DNA from: Lethocerus indicus
Taxonomy: Eukaryota; Arthropoda; Insecta; Hemiptera; Belostomatidae
Length of the DNA: 64,000 nucleotides
Direction: 5' to 3'
NCBI GenBank assembly: GCA_019843655.1
Contig: JACDQD010000105.1
Location: forward strand, 5,456,001-5,520,000
Of the stretch, positions 1-11,589 are shown one piece after another (position 1 is the first letter of the stretch; each line of letters starts with the position of its first letter). The position numbers and the translations under genes are program-made. The notes under the pieces are model-generated. The model was given only the letters and a program-made list of their open reading frames with translations. It had not been told where the DNA came from and made no database searches.

Positions 1-309
1 GTCCAATGTTTCCGCCCTTATCCGCTTTTCAGTTTCCGGCCACCGTAACGAGGCCCGGGTCAGGCCACAGTGGATACTGCCTTCTATCCTTCTAATCTAC
101 TTGCCTCTTTTCTATTTTAATTTATCGAATCATGTCCACTAATTTTCTGATTAAAAACCGGATATAGTACATTATTTGTTCGAAAATCAATAACACGATT
201 CAACAATTCAATCATATGAATTCATTTTGACTCGTCATTCTAATTTAATATACTCGGTGTTTTTTATAAATTACAGAGGAGGGATGGGATAAATCAGAAA
301 TATCAACTG

Positions 310-357
<48 letters not shown>

Positions 358-370
358 TGTATGTTGCGCA
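1..370. other. Non-coding left edge
   Basis: The first 80 bases are GC-rich, with CCGG and CCCGGG motifs. The rest is AT-rich and runs into the TA microsatellite. I see no frame, RNA gene or strong motif here. Confidence 0.6.
311..354. repeat. (TA)22 microsatellite
   Basis: This is a perfect, uninterrupted TA dinucleotide run. It ends only 16 bases before the left end of the MITE-like element. TA arrays are common next to TA-targeting elements, but they are also common everywhere in AT-rich genomes. Confidence 0.97.
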
Positions 371-425
371 TAAAATTTCATTGAGCAATCATTTTTCCCT
401 ATAGAACAGGGATTGTCACATATTC
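371..425 (+). repeat. Left terminal inverted repeat of the 371-953 element
   Basis: Pairs with 899-953 in reverse complement, with one mismatch. The inner end runs into a small CTAATT triplication (about 424-440). Confidence 0.85.
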
Positions 426-898
426 TAATTCTAATTCTAAATGTGCATATATTGTGTACATAAATTGAGTAAATTCATAATAATTTTGAAGGGGAAAACC
501 GACAAGTCTGCCCGCAGCGGTGAACACTTGACTGATTCGACCGCAAGAAATAAACCAAAGAGAAATAGCGCCTTGTCAATATTTGACGTGTAGGTTTGAT
601 TAACGTTCGACCGCATATTGCGTGCTCCCAGGGCTCCAGCCAGCCACACACACAAGCCCTTCTGCACACTCTCCGCGTTCCCACGTTCAAAACCTGATCG
701 AAACGCCTCGTGCATTATATTAATCACAAACTCATTTAACTTGCCTGCGAATATAAATTTGATAAGCGATTTGAGTTTTACGGAGTGGGTGGAATCCGCT
801 TTACAAATACAGGGGGACCTGAGCACGAGTCAAGTTTTCCTAGTCATTCATCGAATTTGCATTTCAATTTTGAGCGTGTATAGTGGAAAAAAGTAGAG

Positions 899-953
899 GA
901 ATATGTGACAATCCCTGTTCTATAGGGAAAAATGATTGCTGAATGAAATTTTA
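899..953 (-). repeat. Right terminal inverted repeat of the 371-953 element
   Basis: Reverse-complement partner of 371-425. No target duplication longer than TA is visible in the flanks. Confidence 0.85.
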
Positions 954-1023
954 AATGAACCAATGGAATAATTTTCTTTGTATCTACCTTTAAATGTAGT
1001 ATTTAATATAAAAGATATAGACT

Positions 1024-1300
1024 TTGGAGCAATCTAAACGATCTCTGGAGATTAACTGGACGGGGATATTAGAGGAGGGTTTGGACATGAAGAGCGGCGG
1101 CGAGCCGGTATCCGATTGGTGGTTGGCCGTCCAATCGGATTGGGCGGATTGCTACCTTTTCTACTGGAGGCCAGAAACTCCAACTGAGACTAACTCGGCC
1201 CAGAATGGCGCCCGTTTCACTTTCTTCGCTCAATCAGAACCGCTTTGTAAGTTTCATTATATAAGGTCCGCCTTTATAATAAGCGTTTTCGCTTAACGTT
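1024..1300. promoter_or_regulatory. CpG-rich block with clustered CCAAT boxes
   Basis: A perfect 10-bp inverted repeat, ATCCGATTGG (1110-1119) and CCAATCGGAT (1131-1140), is separated by 11 bases. A third ATTGG follows directly in GATTGGGCGG (1138-1147). CCAAT/ATTGG is the NF-Y core and GGGCGG is a GC-box core, so this resembles a proximal promoter cluster. A frame runs through the block and meets a donor-like GTAAGT at 1247-1252, but it begins at TTG and its translation is unfamiliar. A transcription start is inferred, not seen. Confidence 0.3.
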
Positions 1301-2689
1301 TTCACTGATTAAGTACACCAATTATGAGTGTCTCAATCCAAAGGAATGTAAATAAATAAATGTTATTTCTCTTCTGCTCCATCAAATACAAAAAGGCCGG
1401 TTACTTTTAATTGCGGCTTTCTCGAAAAAATTAATTTAATAACGCAATTAAGACTGCAAATGATGCGAAGAAAAAATACGATTCGCGGCGATTCGGCTTG
1501 GGGCCGAAAAACTCGGTGGCTCGAAATAATTCCGACTTTCTAAAAATGTACGCCGAATCCCCGCCCGGCCCTTCACTCGCACAGAACAGATGCAACTCAA
1601 AAATACCGAAATGACTTTGCGAATTGTCGTGGACGTTGAGGAGGGGGCGGACGCGGGGAGCGTTCCGACAGGTGGGACTGCGCATTATTTTTGGAAATCT
1701 CAATTTTGTTTCTGTCCAAGTACCCGAGACCGCTTAGAATTTACGACCGACTAACCCCCAGAGCGGTGAAACAGTTTGGCATCATAAAAGTGGCCTAAAC
1801 GGCGAAATTTATGTGAAAAAACGGACGCGGACATACAACTTAAATGAAACTCAAGTAGTATAAATAGATTAGACATAGACGTTGGTAGATAAAAACATTT
1901 ATTCGCATTTAAACCTTTGTTCATTTCGAGCGTTTCTTCATTTTTCATGCCTTCAAACAGATGGGAGTAAAGCCAGGGAGAGGATACCTAAACATTGAAT
2001 AATATACGGCAAAAAAGTTGTAAACAAAAACCCGCAATGAATTTAACTGTTTAAGTTATAAAAGCGAAGTAAATTTTCTCTACTGCTTTAAACAATGGTT
2101 TGAAAATAAATACGGATTTTGAGATTCTTTTCAGATACTTCAATCAACACGGAAAGAATGAAGGGGTTAAAAATCTAAGTGATAATAAACCAGCTTTTTC
2201 CGAAGAACGGTTTTTTTGTAACAACCGCCAACTGCAAGGTTTACAGAAGGATGGAAACTGAGGCCAGCGAAACGGCAACGCGATATCCCAGGTCAAACCA
2301 AAAGAATTTTATAACTTAACGATTCGCGATTTTGTTTTTCGGCCTTCGCGTAATAAAAACCCTCGATCCACACCTGGAAACCAATAATAAAATAACAGGG
2401 AAATTCAATATCCGAGGAAAATATCGGATAGCCTGCGGTCCGCGAATACGGCCTCCCTAGGCCTGAATCGGGTGACAAATATTATAAGGCTTGAAACACT
2501 TATAGAAAGATTTAGAACTTTCTAATCTCATTAAAGAAATTAGAATTATTTTTAATCTATTTCGGGATATTTAAATAAAGAACATGTTTCTCCTTCGGCC
2601 TACTATAAATGGACAATAAATTAAACCTACAGCCATAGATAGCCTCATCGATAGCGACGACATTCATAATGTAAACCGAAAGCCCTAAT
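1301..2689. other. Non-coding, mostly AT-rich
   Basis: Background with one CpG-rich patch at about 1480-1690. A TATAAAAG motif lies at 2057-2064 without a matching initiator about 30 bases downstream. No gene is visible. Confidence 0.55.
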
Positions 2690-2880
2690 TTCCCCTCGAG
2701 CGGTGAAAATCCCACGTGTCGCTCTCTGACCCGGTTGCGTCAGTTTCATTTATTTACGATTGTCGTCACGACAACTTGGTCACCGACCGGCCGATTGCGT
2801 TAGCCACAGGAATTGAGGCAGTGAGAGCCCGGCAAGTTGCTACAATGGCAAAGGCGTTACAAGAAATCGGCCTGCACCGC
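2690..2880. promoter_or_regulatory. CpG-rich block with E-box, Inr-like TCAGTT and a tight palindrome
   Basis: A CACGTG E-box (2713-2718) is followed by TCAGTT (2740-2745), which fits the arthropod initiator. A perfect 7-bp inverted repeat with a single-base centre, TTGTCGT-C-ACGACAA, follows at 2760-2774. No TATA lies upstream. At the DPE position (+28) the bases are CGACAA, which misses the consensus at its first base. This is a weak TATA-less promoter candidate for the + strand; an enhancer is just as plausible. Confidence 0.22.
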
Positions 2881-2886
2881 AAACCG

Positions 2887-2915
2887 CCAACCCCACCACC
2901 CCCACCCCCCCAACC
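2887..2915. repeat. C-rich tract
   Basis: An almost pure cytosine and CCA run. It produces a proline run in one translated frame, which is a composition effect. Confidence 0.8.
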
Positions 2916-2945
2916 ATACACAACCACGGTTGTTTCATTAATGTA

Positions 2946-4180
2946 AACCGTGTTCCTTCTAGTTTCTTGGCCGCTATATCGATTCTAAGCGCGTGTTTTG
3001 CTGGAATGTCCTTCCGCACAGTTTCTACACGCATCACAGATCCCTACAAACAACTAATGAGAACTTTATACTATAAATGGCGGTAAAACTGCGACAAAGA
3101 TATTTGTTTGAAATAGCCTGTCTCTAATAGCCGAAACCGTTCAACCTGATCAAGCTAAGACCGAAGACCGAAGACCAAATAAGCCGGTGGACGCTGAATA
3201 AGTCAAGAGTGATGAAAATAAGACACGTTATATTTTTGTTTATTAAATTTCATTACGCCCCTTCATACCTTTCATACCGCCGCGACAAAGCAATAAGAGA
3301 AACATGCACGGGCATCATAAACGCCGCTTAATTAATTAAGGAATTCACCTCGCGACCGGGTAAAGAAATAAAACATAATGAAATGGAGCGCGTGTCAGAT
3401 AGATGCGTTGCGACAGTTGAGACTGATGGAACCGATCGGGACTTTCGGCGAGTCATCCCCAGTGAAGAGAGGGTTAATTAGCGGGTGGAAAGGTCTCCCA
3501 CTAGAGAATGCCGACGGCTAGGGGATAGCCGAAATAAATTGAGCGTCTCGTCTCCAAAATTAGAAACGCGATAGCGCGGCCCCTTTCTCGAACCAGTTTC
3601 GATACATTTTGTCGATAATTTAAATAACCCACTTGGCTCGAGCGGAGGCCCTTCCGACGAGGTCGGCCTTCCGGACGCTAATGCATAGATAATTCCCGCT
3701 TTCTCGTCGGCCCCTCCACCCCGACTCCATTATTCCCGATCGTTCGCCGCGATGAACCCATTCTCTGATATACCGCGCGATCGACGGGTTCTTTCTAAAC
3801 GAGAGAGAAGAACGCGTTCTTAGCTTATACGTTACATATAAATATATTTATTAATTAACGCACAATTCAAAATATTCGAATGTTATTAGTCCGCAGTTGG
3901 AATATACGCATATAAATTAAGATTTTTAAGAGTAAAATACATTTACACGGACTTCAACTCTTCGGTTGCCTGGTCAAGTGCACACCCGACGCGTCGTTCC
4001 TTTTCTCCCGCTGCGTTCGGTGAAAGGTTAATTAAAGTGCAGAAATATATTGTGAACGTATCTAATGGGATGTGGCCAGGTAATCTTACGAGTCTTTGAG
4101 GAGAGTATTTATGGGACCGCTAGAAGTTTAATTAAGTTAAAACCGGAGTGGCGAAGCTAATGAAGGGTCAGGCGCAGTGG
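2946..4180. other. Non-coding; holds a CpG-rich homeodomain-motif block
   Basis: Contains a 7-bp tandem repeat AGACCGA, 2.7 copies, at 3158-3176. A 14-bp palindrome CTTAATTAATTAAG (3327-3340) sits at the start of a CpG-rich block (about 3300-3800). That block also carries GGGTTAATTAG, and TAATTA is the core site of many homeodomain proteins. No open frame of note. Enhancer-like, by inference only. Confidence 0.4.
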
Positions 4181-4189
4181 CCGATAAGA

Positions 4190-4505
4190 CGGTTTGGGAT
4201 GCAGGCCCCCGAGGGTGTCTATTTTAGAACCAATGCACCGGGCATGATGGGGGGAGAGGGTAGGGGGTGTTTCGCCTTGACATCCAACTTCAGCTGTTGA
4301 GCCGTTGTCGGGGATGACGTCAATCCCGGGGGTTCAACACGCGCACCTGCCCATCTCTGGGGTTGGAGGCCACTCGGCAAAGCCAAGTTTATTCGGAGGC
4401 GACGCTCCATTTACACGGGGGCATTTCGCGAACGCGTCTCGCCTCCGCCCAATCGCTAATGGGTTTTCCGGCGCAGACGGCTGCGTAGAACTTTTGTATT
4501 TATAG
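4190..4505. promoter_or_regulatory. CpG-rich block with a perfect CRE
   Basis: TGACGTCA at 4315-4322 is the palindromic CREB/ATF site. A CAGCTG E-box lies just upstream. The right edge carries TATTTATA (4497-4504), which reads TATAAATA on the minus strand, but no initiator-like sequence sits at the expected distance. Short frames on both strands here are unfamiliar. Confidence 0.25.
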
Positions 4506-4841
4506 ATAGAACGATGGCGCCCTGTTGTGTTTTTTAAAAACGAATTCCTGACAGACAAAGGTAACAAGCTTCTTAATAACCGAAAAACTTTTATCTATTA
4601 ATCTGAACCAAAATAATCTGGTGTTATATTTTACTGCGAACAAATTGCGGACAGCATTTAGATGAATAATCGAGTTAAACATATTTTTAAAGAAGAAATC
4701 CTCCGTGTATTTACTGTCAGAAAAACAATGAATTTCTTTTTCATGTGAAAGTCTTCAAAAGGTGGGAGAAGAATAGAGCTTTATTCATTTTTCAACCCCA
4801 GATATATTCGATTTTAACGGTTTAGATCGAGGATTTTTCCA

Positions 4842-4904
<63 letters not shown>

Positions 4905-5165
4905 GTATATCGCGCCCAGTCGTACTCGCATATTTCAATAATTCAATAAATAATTTAATAATATCAATATGTGTACTGTGATATACGGTGCTTTCACTCC
5001 GAAACAAGGGGAAAATAATCATGATCAAGATTCCCAGCGAGGAACCTTGTGGTTTCAACACAAGATTCAGTCGGCAAGCTGTAATTTTTTATTTGATTAA
5101 TGCACAATAACCATGATTGGTTCATTTGAGTGTACTTACGAGAGTTTTAATTATATCATATTTCG
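4506..5165. other. Non-coding AT-rich stretch around a microsatellite
   Basis: Apart from the AT array I see no gene or structured element. Confidence 0.6.
4845..4900. repeat. (AT)28 microsatellite
   Basis: Uninterrupted AT dinucleotide run of 56 bases, self-complementary and able to extrude as a cruciform. Confidence 0.97.
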
Positions 5166-5546
5166 ATGTTCATACAACAGTTTAGTAACAATCGAAGAAA
5201 TGCCAACTCACGCTACCAGGTCACGTCACGCTTGAGTGTTGCGCCATTGTTGTGGCATAAGAAACAGCAACCGAGGAAATTAGATTCAATGGAGTGTGTC
5301 ATTAGAGATAATGTGATATATGTGTGTCTGAAAATGGAAGAGACATCAATGTCCACTCAGTTTGACAACAATTTTTGTAATAATTTTCTAACCTCTAGAT
5401 TTGACGAATATATTTTTGTTTTATTCAGTGTGGTTTTTCCATTGATAGATTCCATTGCTAATTTCATTAAGAAATTATCTTCATTCTCACACACAGTCAG
5501 TATTCTCATATTCCATTATCTCTTCAATAATTGGTCGAACTATTAA
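5166..5546 (+). other. Unverified ATG-started frame, 126 codons
   Basis: An AT-rich frame from ATG to TAA. The product would be basic at the N-terminus and would end with a hydrophobic stretch (about residues 82-118) that could be one or two membrane segments. I recognise no family. By a rough stop-codon estimate, one frame this long in this composition over 64 kb is about what chance gives. No splice signals or promoter stand out. It could be a decayed transposon piece, a small gene or noise. Confidence 0.12.
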
Positions 5547-5828
5547 ATTCCTGAAATATTAATTAATAACAACCCCCAAATCTATTGTATTACGTCAATT
5601 TTTTTAAACGAAAATGGCCTTCGTCGAAAAACCATGAGATGGAATTAATCAAGAGTCAGAGTGTCGGTAAGAGGCGAATGGAATCGGTTCTTGCCAACCC
5701 ATGGAGACCGACGTAGAAGGTCGGTCCGGCAAAACCGACTGCGGACGATAATTTCTCAATGACGTTCAAATTGAAGCCGACACAAGAGGGAGGCCAGATT
5801 ATAGGAGGCCATGAAATATGAGAGTTCA

Positions 5829-6000
5829 AGTGAGGGCGCGAGGAAAAGAGACGGAGAGACGAGGAGCAAAAGAAGAAGAAGGATGGGAGAGGAACAGGAC
5901 GAAAAGGGATGGAAGAGCGAGGAATGGAGAAATAGATAGAAAATAGAAGAGTGGGAGAAAGAATAAAAGGAGTGAGAGAGAAAAGAGAGGAAAAGAGAGA
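5829..6000 (+). repeat. Polypurine tract
   Basis: About 170 bases that are overwhelmingly A and G on the + strand, with irregular GAGA, GGAA and AAAG motifs and no fixed unit. Mirror-like purine runs of this kind can form triplex DNA and bind GAGA-type proteins. The minus-strand frame here (Ser/Leu/Phe-rich) is a composition artefact. Confidence 0.85.
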
Positions 6001-9000
6001 TTACCCCCACTCCTTTACCAAAAAGTTAATGTCGGGTGGGGGAGGTGATGGCCACAATGAAAACTACTACGTCATACTCGGCGGCTATGTGTGCGAGCGT
6101 CTTTGCACATATAGGCGGCTCTGTCTGAGTGTTGTGTTCAAAAACCTTGAGCTAGGTCAAGATTCAAGGAGGCATTGCGCTGGTCAGTTGCATCCCGCTC
6201 TAGTGGTTCGCCCTCCGATCATTTATTTGGCCACCAGTCCTACCTTCTCTACGGACCCGGTCCGTCCAGTTCACAACGGGTCTCTCGTAGAAAACTTCCA
6301 TGGAATTTAAATTCGAATAAAGGTATAGAATAGCGAGACATCTAATACATATTATAGTTAAAAAATTTTTTTTTAAAAAATGGACGACAAATTAGATGTT
6401 AGCCACTTGGCAGTCAAATGAGAAAGTGTACGATCTTCCGGAAAATAATATTCGCGGGTGGTTTGTGGGGTTTGACCAAAAACCGATGTCAATAATGACC
6501 AAACAAACTCCTCGAAACTACACATAGGAAGTGCACTCATAGGAGAACCCCTTGGCACGGAGCCTACTTTTCAAGCCCCGAAGGAATTAGTACATTTTAA
6601 AAAGCAATGTCTCAGTTTAATCTTCTGTTCAAAGATCAGAATGGTCTCATTTAATTTTTAATGTTTTAACGAAAAATAAAACTTTTTATTTTTCCGGATT
6701 AATTAAATTAAGTAGAACAGTTCTCCAGTATATTTCACTTTAAATTAAAATATACTTTTTATTGATTACCAACAATAAATCGTTTCTACGTCATCTTGCA
6801 GCCGCGTTAAAATTATTTGCTCGGTCTATTATAATAGCCATTTTACTGAACCTCTATTTGAAGAATTAATCGTATCAGTCGGCGATAAGAGCAAATGGCT
6901 TGTGTGTCTTCGTCTGGGAGACTAACAAAACAAACTGAAGTCACATAAGGCTCCGTAAATATTTGGATTGAGCAAGGCATTATCAATCGGGAGAAAGCTT
7001 CCATCAATGCATCAAGACTTGGGGCAATATTTAGACAGCCCGCCGGCGGTTACTCCAGTGCCGGTACTGAGGGTTATTATATTTTCTAAACTCATTACCT
7101 GAGCAGAATCACTATTAAAATAAAGAAAAAGAGTATAAATAAATAATAACTAACGCTTATGTGATAATGATTAGCGAGATTCTTTGAAATGAACAGCTGA
7201 CTGGGACACTTAATATCGAACCGAGCCAAGATACCCCCTCTACCGATTCTCATAGCAATTTTCAAAAAGCGGTCGACCTTGGGACAAATTCCCTTATTTA
7301 ATACCGATGCACTACTCCTACTAGTCTGATTTGAAAATATCTACAGCCGATATCCCACTTCAAGGGAAATCTGCCCTGCGATTCGAATCGTAATATCGGT
7401 CGAAAGATTACACCCTCTAGGGAGATAAAAATTTGCTAAGGCGGAGTTCAGACAAGGTTAGATAGACGGCGGATTGACCTTCGTCGGTGTTGGTCGTGAT
7501 ATATTGAAACTAGGCATGAGTGGCAGGAGTTTGGTCCCGGCCACAATTAGGACTGCAACTGTATTAAGGTTTGGCACACACCGCCTGCCTTTGGCCTTTG
7601 CTGCCTGGGGTTGAACATTCAATTCACCTGTTGGTTTGCCATATGCGTTACCGGCAGCAATAATTTTCTTACATTTTTTCACTCTGTTACATTTTAAAAA
7701 TTCGTATACTTTCGCATATAAAAAATTGAAATGGTTCGGAACCGTCGACGCAACTGAATGGAGAGTATCATATGAAATTAGTTACATCGGAATAAAGGAT
7801 TGGATTATAACGCGCCACTGTTAGTGTTTCGAAAGTGATTAAAGTGAGAAAATGAATGTATAGAAGTAGACGTTAAACAACTCGATAAAAGGAATGCATT
7901 TATAAAATAGAGTAATATTAGTAGTTTAAATCCTAGAATCATACAAACGCGTAACTGAAATCATTTTTATAAAATATATTTAGTGCTGGAGCGAAATCTG
8001 TCCTCATATACAGTCCAAGACTGTAAAGGAAATGTTCTAAATAATGATAAGCTCCCTGAGAAAACTAGATCGCTCTCAGATCGGCTATAGGCGACCATGT
8101 CGCGGGTTTCGATTGGAATATGTTAGTTTGGTCGGGAAATTAATAAATTCCAATAAAATATTCAAATTAGGCGAGGATGGGTACATTTGTTGACTGAGGG
8201 GGGGTTGCGGTGAGGAGCTAAGCGACGGCCAGACATGCTAACCCGCTCCGCTCTCCTCTTGCTAACCTTGACTGGCGGTAGACCAACAAGAAACGATAAG
8301 CAAAAAGGAAAAAATAAATTGAGAAAAAAGACAACGCGAATCGCTGTTCGATTCATCCAAATTTGTGCACTGGTCTCCGCAATAATAATTGAACGGTGGG
8401 CGCTGCTGCTGTACTAACTTTTAAATTAAATCCGATTCAATTATGTATTATATTGAAGCGAATCGGCACACTTCTGTATACCGCGTGTACAAAGGTCAAC
8501 CCGCTTGAGATTTCTATCTGCTTGGCTTCTTTTGAAAATAACCAATAATTATACCTTATTAGCGCCTTATTTCTTCCTTGCCGCTGAATTTGTAAACAAA
8601 CGATTATGCAAAATAACTTTCCAAATCTATACAACAATTAGAATATTATCGATTTAAATTAACGTATTGGCATTTCCAAGGTCATTCAGGCTTAATACAT
8701 TTTCTAGTAACTTACACTGTATGCGCAGAACGAAGGGTTGAAAAAAGACGGGCAGAATCTTACCTGAAACAAAATTAATTTTGTTAAACACATTCGAATA
8801 AAACTACAATAAAATTATTTTGCTTAATGATTTTTTTTGTATTTCATCTCTATAACTATCATTTCGTGCAGTCAGAGATAAAGTATTTTGTACACAGCAT
8901 GATAACTAAATCTATCGGAACAAACCACTAAGATAATCTGGAATGTCGAATAATGTCGAAAATATTTTCGAAGAACCCAAATAGATACAAACTCTAGTCT

Positions 9001-9870
9001 ACACTGCGGCTAAATGATAACAATTAATATAATAAATAAGAGTACATTGTTTCATGATTTCGGTACATAATATAAACAAGTCAATTCCAACGACTCCATA
9101 AACAATTGTTATCGTTGCTCAATGATCGATTGTAATTACAAACGATTATTCAAGATTGAATGCATCAATGAGCAGCTGAAACTATTTTTGTAAGCTCCCA
9201 CGTAGAATACTGTGGTTCGAGTTGTGGTAGTATGACCGTGACAGTTGTGAATTGTTAAAGGGCACGTTATCATCGAGTTAAAAAGGACCATCCTCATTGG
9301 TGAGATCAGTAGGGTCAAATAGGCTCGTTGAGAGGGTCAGTCATTCACATCTCTCAACAACAGGCATCAGAAACGCGCATCAAAACACTTGCGCTTTCCA
9401 TAAAGCCAACACCCTCTCCTCGCTGGTGGGCCATCGCCCGAACCACCGAGGAAATTAAAGAAATCGAGGTAGTTTTTCTAACAACGCAGTTCAACCACTT
9501 CTAATTTATCATTTGGAATCCCCAATGAAGGAAACTTTGCGATAATCTACTTTGTTGTAACTTACACTTTCGTACTGTACACACGTTCGTTTTTTACATA
9601 TTATAAAAATGCATTGTACTTACTGACTCTCTCTATACACTCAAGCATGGTTATTTAATCGGGCAATAATTTTACTTATTTCATTAATATTGTGCTATCG
9701 GCTGTACACGTATATGATATCAGATCAGACTTACTCATTTTGTAACCAATCTTGCTGTTGTGAATATTATTCGGATAGCGATTATATGTTGAGATGTGTT
9801 TCTCGCTTTGCGCCCAACCCTATTCCACACAGGAAAAATTTTTTTCGAAGCAAACACAATAACCAACACA
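6001..9870. other. Non-coding, with small CpG patches
   Basis: CpG-richer patches lie at about 6030-6290, 7460-7640 and 8190-8330, all without recognisable coding content. The rest is AT-rich, with an A/T homopolymer palindrome at about 6357-6380. No tRNA, exon or repeat family was recognised. Confidence 0.5.
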
Positions 9871-10280
9871 ACAGAACCAAAGTAACGGCGCGAGACCGTT
9901 ACGAGGTATCCCCAGCAGTCGCAAACCTCTCCGTAAAACGTTTGAAACATCCGCCCAAAGCCGGACGTCAAATCTCGATCGGTGGACGGTGAATCTAGAA
10001 AGCGGGACAGGGGCCCGCGAACCATTGCCAGTCAGAGGGGAGGTCGGTGAGGGGAGAAGATTCTAATCTCGGCCGACTGGAACAAGGAGCGCTCGGGGAA
10101 ACGAGATTTATTATAGGGGATACAACTCCCCCGACCGGAGGTACATCTTTATTGCTCGTCTCCCCCTACCGTTTCTCACAGCCGATAGCCGACCGTTCGC
10201 TCTCAATATCTGATTCGGACGCCTCGCAAATCGTTCATAACCTCCCGACACTCTTTATCATATCCCTGATAAAGAAATAA
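9871..10280. promoter_or_regulatory. CpG-rich block with a 7-bp inverted repeat
   Basis: GTAACGG (9882-9888) and CCGTTAC (9896-9902) form a perfect inverted repeat with a 7-base spacer. Dense CpG follows to about 10280. Frames on both strands are unfamiliar. Candidate regulatory block. Confidence 0.2.
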
Positions 10281-11525
10281 TAAGAATAATGAGGTATTAT
10301 CCACGAGAAGAATTACCAATTACCGTATACGCGCTAACCGATCAAATTGACTGAATATTAAGGGAATGTATTCGATATATTATTAAGGCATCCGGGGTGG
10401 AAGTCGAAGGTACTAACTACCATGTTACTGTGAATTATATTTCTCAAATTAAATAAGGTAAGGAATACATTAATAATTATTATTATTTAAATACCTTGGG
10501 ATGTTCAGAACATATTCGTGTTAAAGTTAAACAATTTCGATATGCAAAAATCTAAAATGATCAATTCTGGAAGATACGAAGAAGCCTCAACAAGAAAAAA
10601 CAGAAAATTTAAATCATTGTCAGTGTTTCATAAACATGTCGGCTGTCCACGTATTTTATTACACCTATCAGTTCGCAAATAAGTATTTCCACTATTTGAA
10701 TAATAGAAGTAGCATTGGAAGATTCTTACTTATCCAGAAATGCTTCGGGGAATCACGGACAAGGAACCTGTTCTCAAAATGATTAGCTCCGATATAATTC
10801 GTTTCCCGGAACAGCAGCGGTGTTCTCCCCGGCCCGTCGGCCATCGCGTTATTCTTGAAACTTGAAGTTTTAACCGAAAGCCACGAGAACTGTGAGGAGT
10901 GGCCGGTCAAGTCTTCATTTGGAATTCAAACAGTGTTCTAACAAGAATAAAACAATTATACGTTTCCAGGCGTTATTTTTCCCCCGAGTCGAGTTGAATT
11001 TAAATAGAGCTCGTGCCCTTGCGAAGTTTCGATGCATAATAAAATGTTCCCACTTTTTCTAATCTGTCCTCCACAGGCCGACTGCAGCACATTCAATTAC
11101 ACCTTTGGTTACTTACCTCGTAAATGCATCGCTTCGTTAAAACCCAGTACGCGGTATTAATAAAGAATTCGTAGCCAGAAATGTAATTAAAAAACTCAAT
11201 TTAAATGTGAGCTCAATTAAAGTACCGCAGTATTAACAAATCTAAAGAAATAACGAACATTTAGGAACATTAGGAAACTGAATCACTTATTTAGAGTAAT
11301 AAGAAATATAAATACACCTTATATTGTGCAAAAAGGGAGAGGTAATAGTCCATAAATCTTCAAAAAAGCATTAGGTTTCAATCTAGATTTCCCCTAGAAT
11401 CTAGCACGCCACCATTTCATCATTCTACACTAACACGAAACTGTTACAACTTCCTTTGCGGCGCATTTGCGGCAACACATTTACTATCCGATTTTGTATT
11501 AACTGTTATATTTTGTGATGTTGTT

Positions 11526-11549
11526 CGTCTTAATGAACGTCTTAATGAC
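11526..11549 (+). repeat. Tandem 12-bp duplication
   Basis: CGTCTTAATGAA is followed at once by CGTCTTAATGAC, two copies differing at the last base. Too short for a minisatellite; probably replication slippage. Confidence 0.85.
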
Positions 11550-11568
11550 CGCAACTTCAACGGGGACA

Positions 11569-11589
11569 GTCCGAGGGGAGACCTCGGAC
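11569..11589. repeat. 8-bp inverted repeat, 5-base loop
   Basis: GTCCGAGG (11569-11576) and CCTCGGAC (11582-11589) pair perfectly. GC-rich arms make a stable small hairpin. It could be a dimeric protein site. Confidence 0.8.

Larger units (their letters stand above)
371..953. mobile_element. MITE-like element with 55-bp terminal inverted repeats
   Basis: Positions 371-425 and 899-953 are inverted copies, matching at 54 of 55 positions (the mismatch is at 384). The arms share blocks such as CCCTATAGAACAGGGATTG. They enclose about 470 bases of unrelated sequence. The inverted repeat stops exactly at a TA on each side, as expected if TA is the duplicated target of a Tc1/mariner-type insertion, since TA is its own reverse complement. 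Frames inside (437-826 on the minus strand, 618-896 on the plus) resemble no transposase I know, and the minus one opens with GTG. This is therefore best read as a non-autonomous element. It could instead be a foldback element or a locus-specific inverted duplication. The near-perfect arms suggest it is young or constrained. Confidence 0.72.

Noticed and set aside
437..826. 129-codon minus-strand frame inside the 371-953 element, as a transposase
   Set aside because: It opens with GTG rather than ATG, is far shorter than known transposases, and shows no DDE/D catalytic pattern or helix-turn-helix that I recognise.
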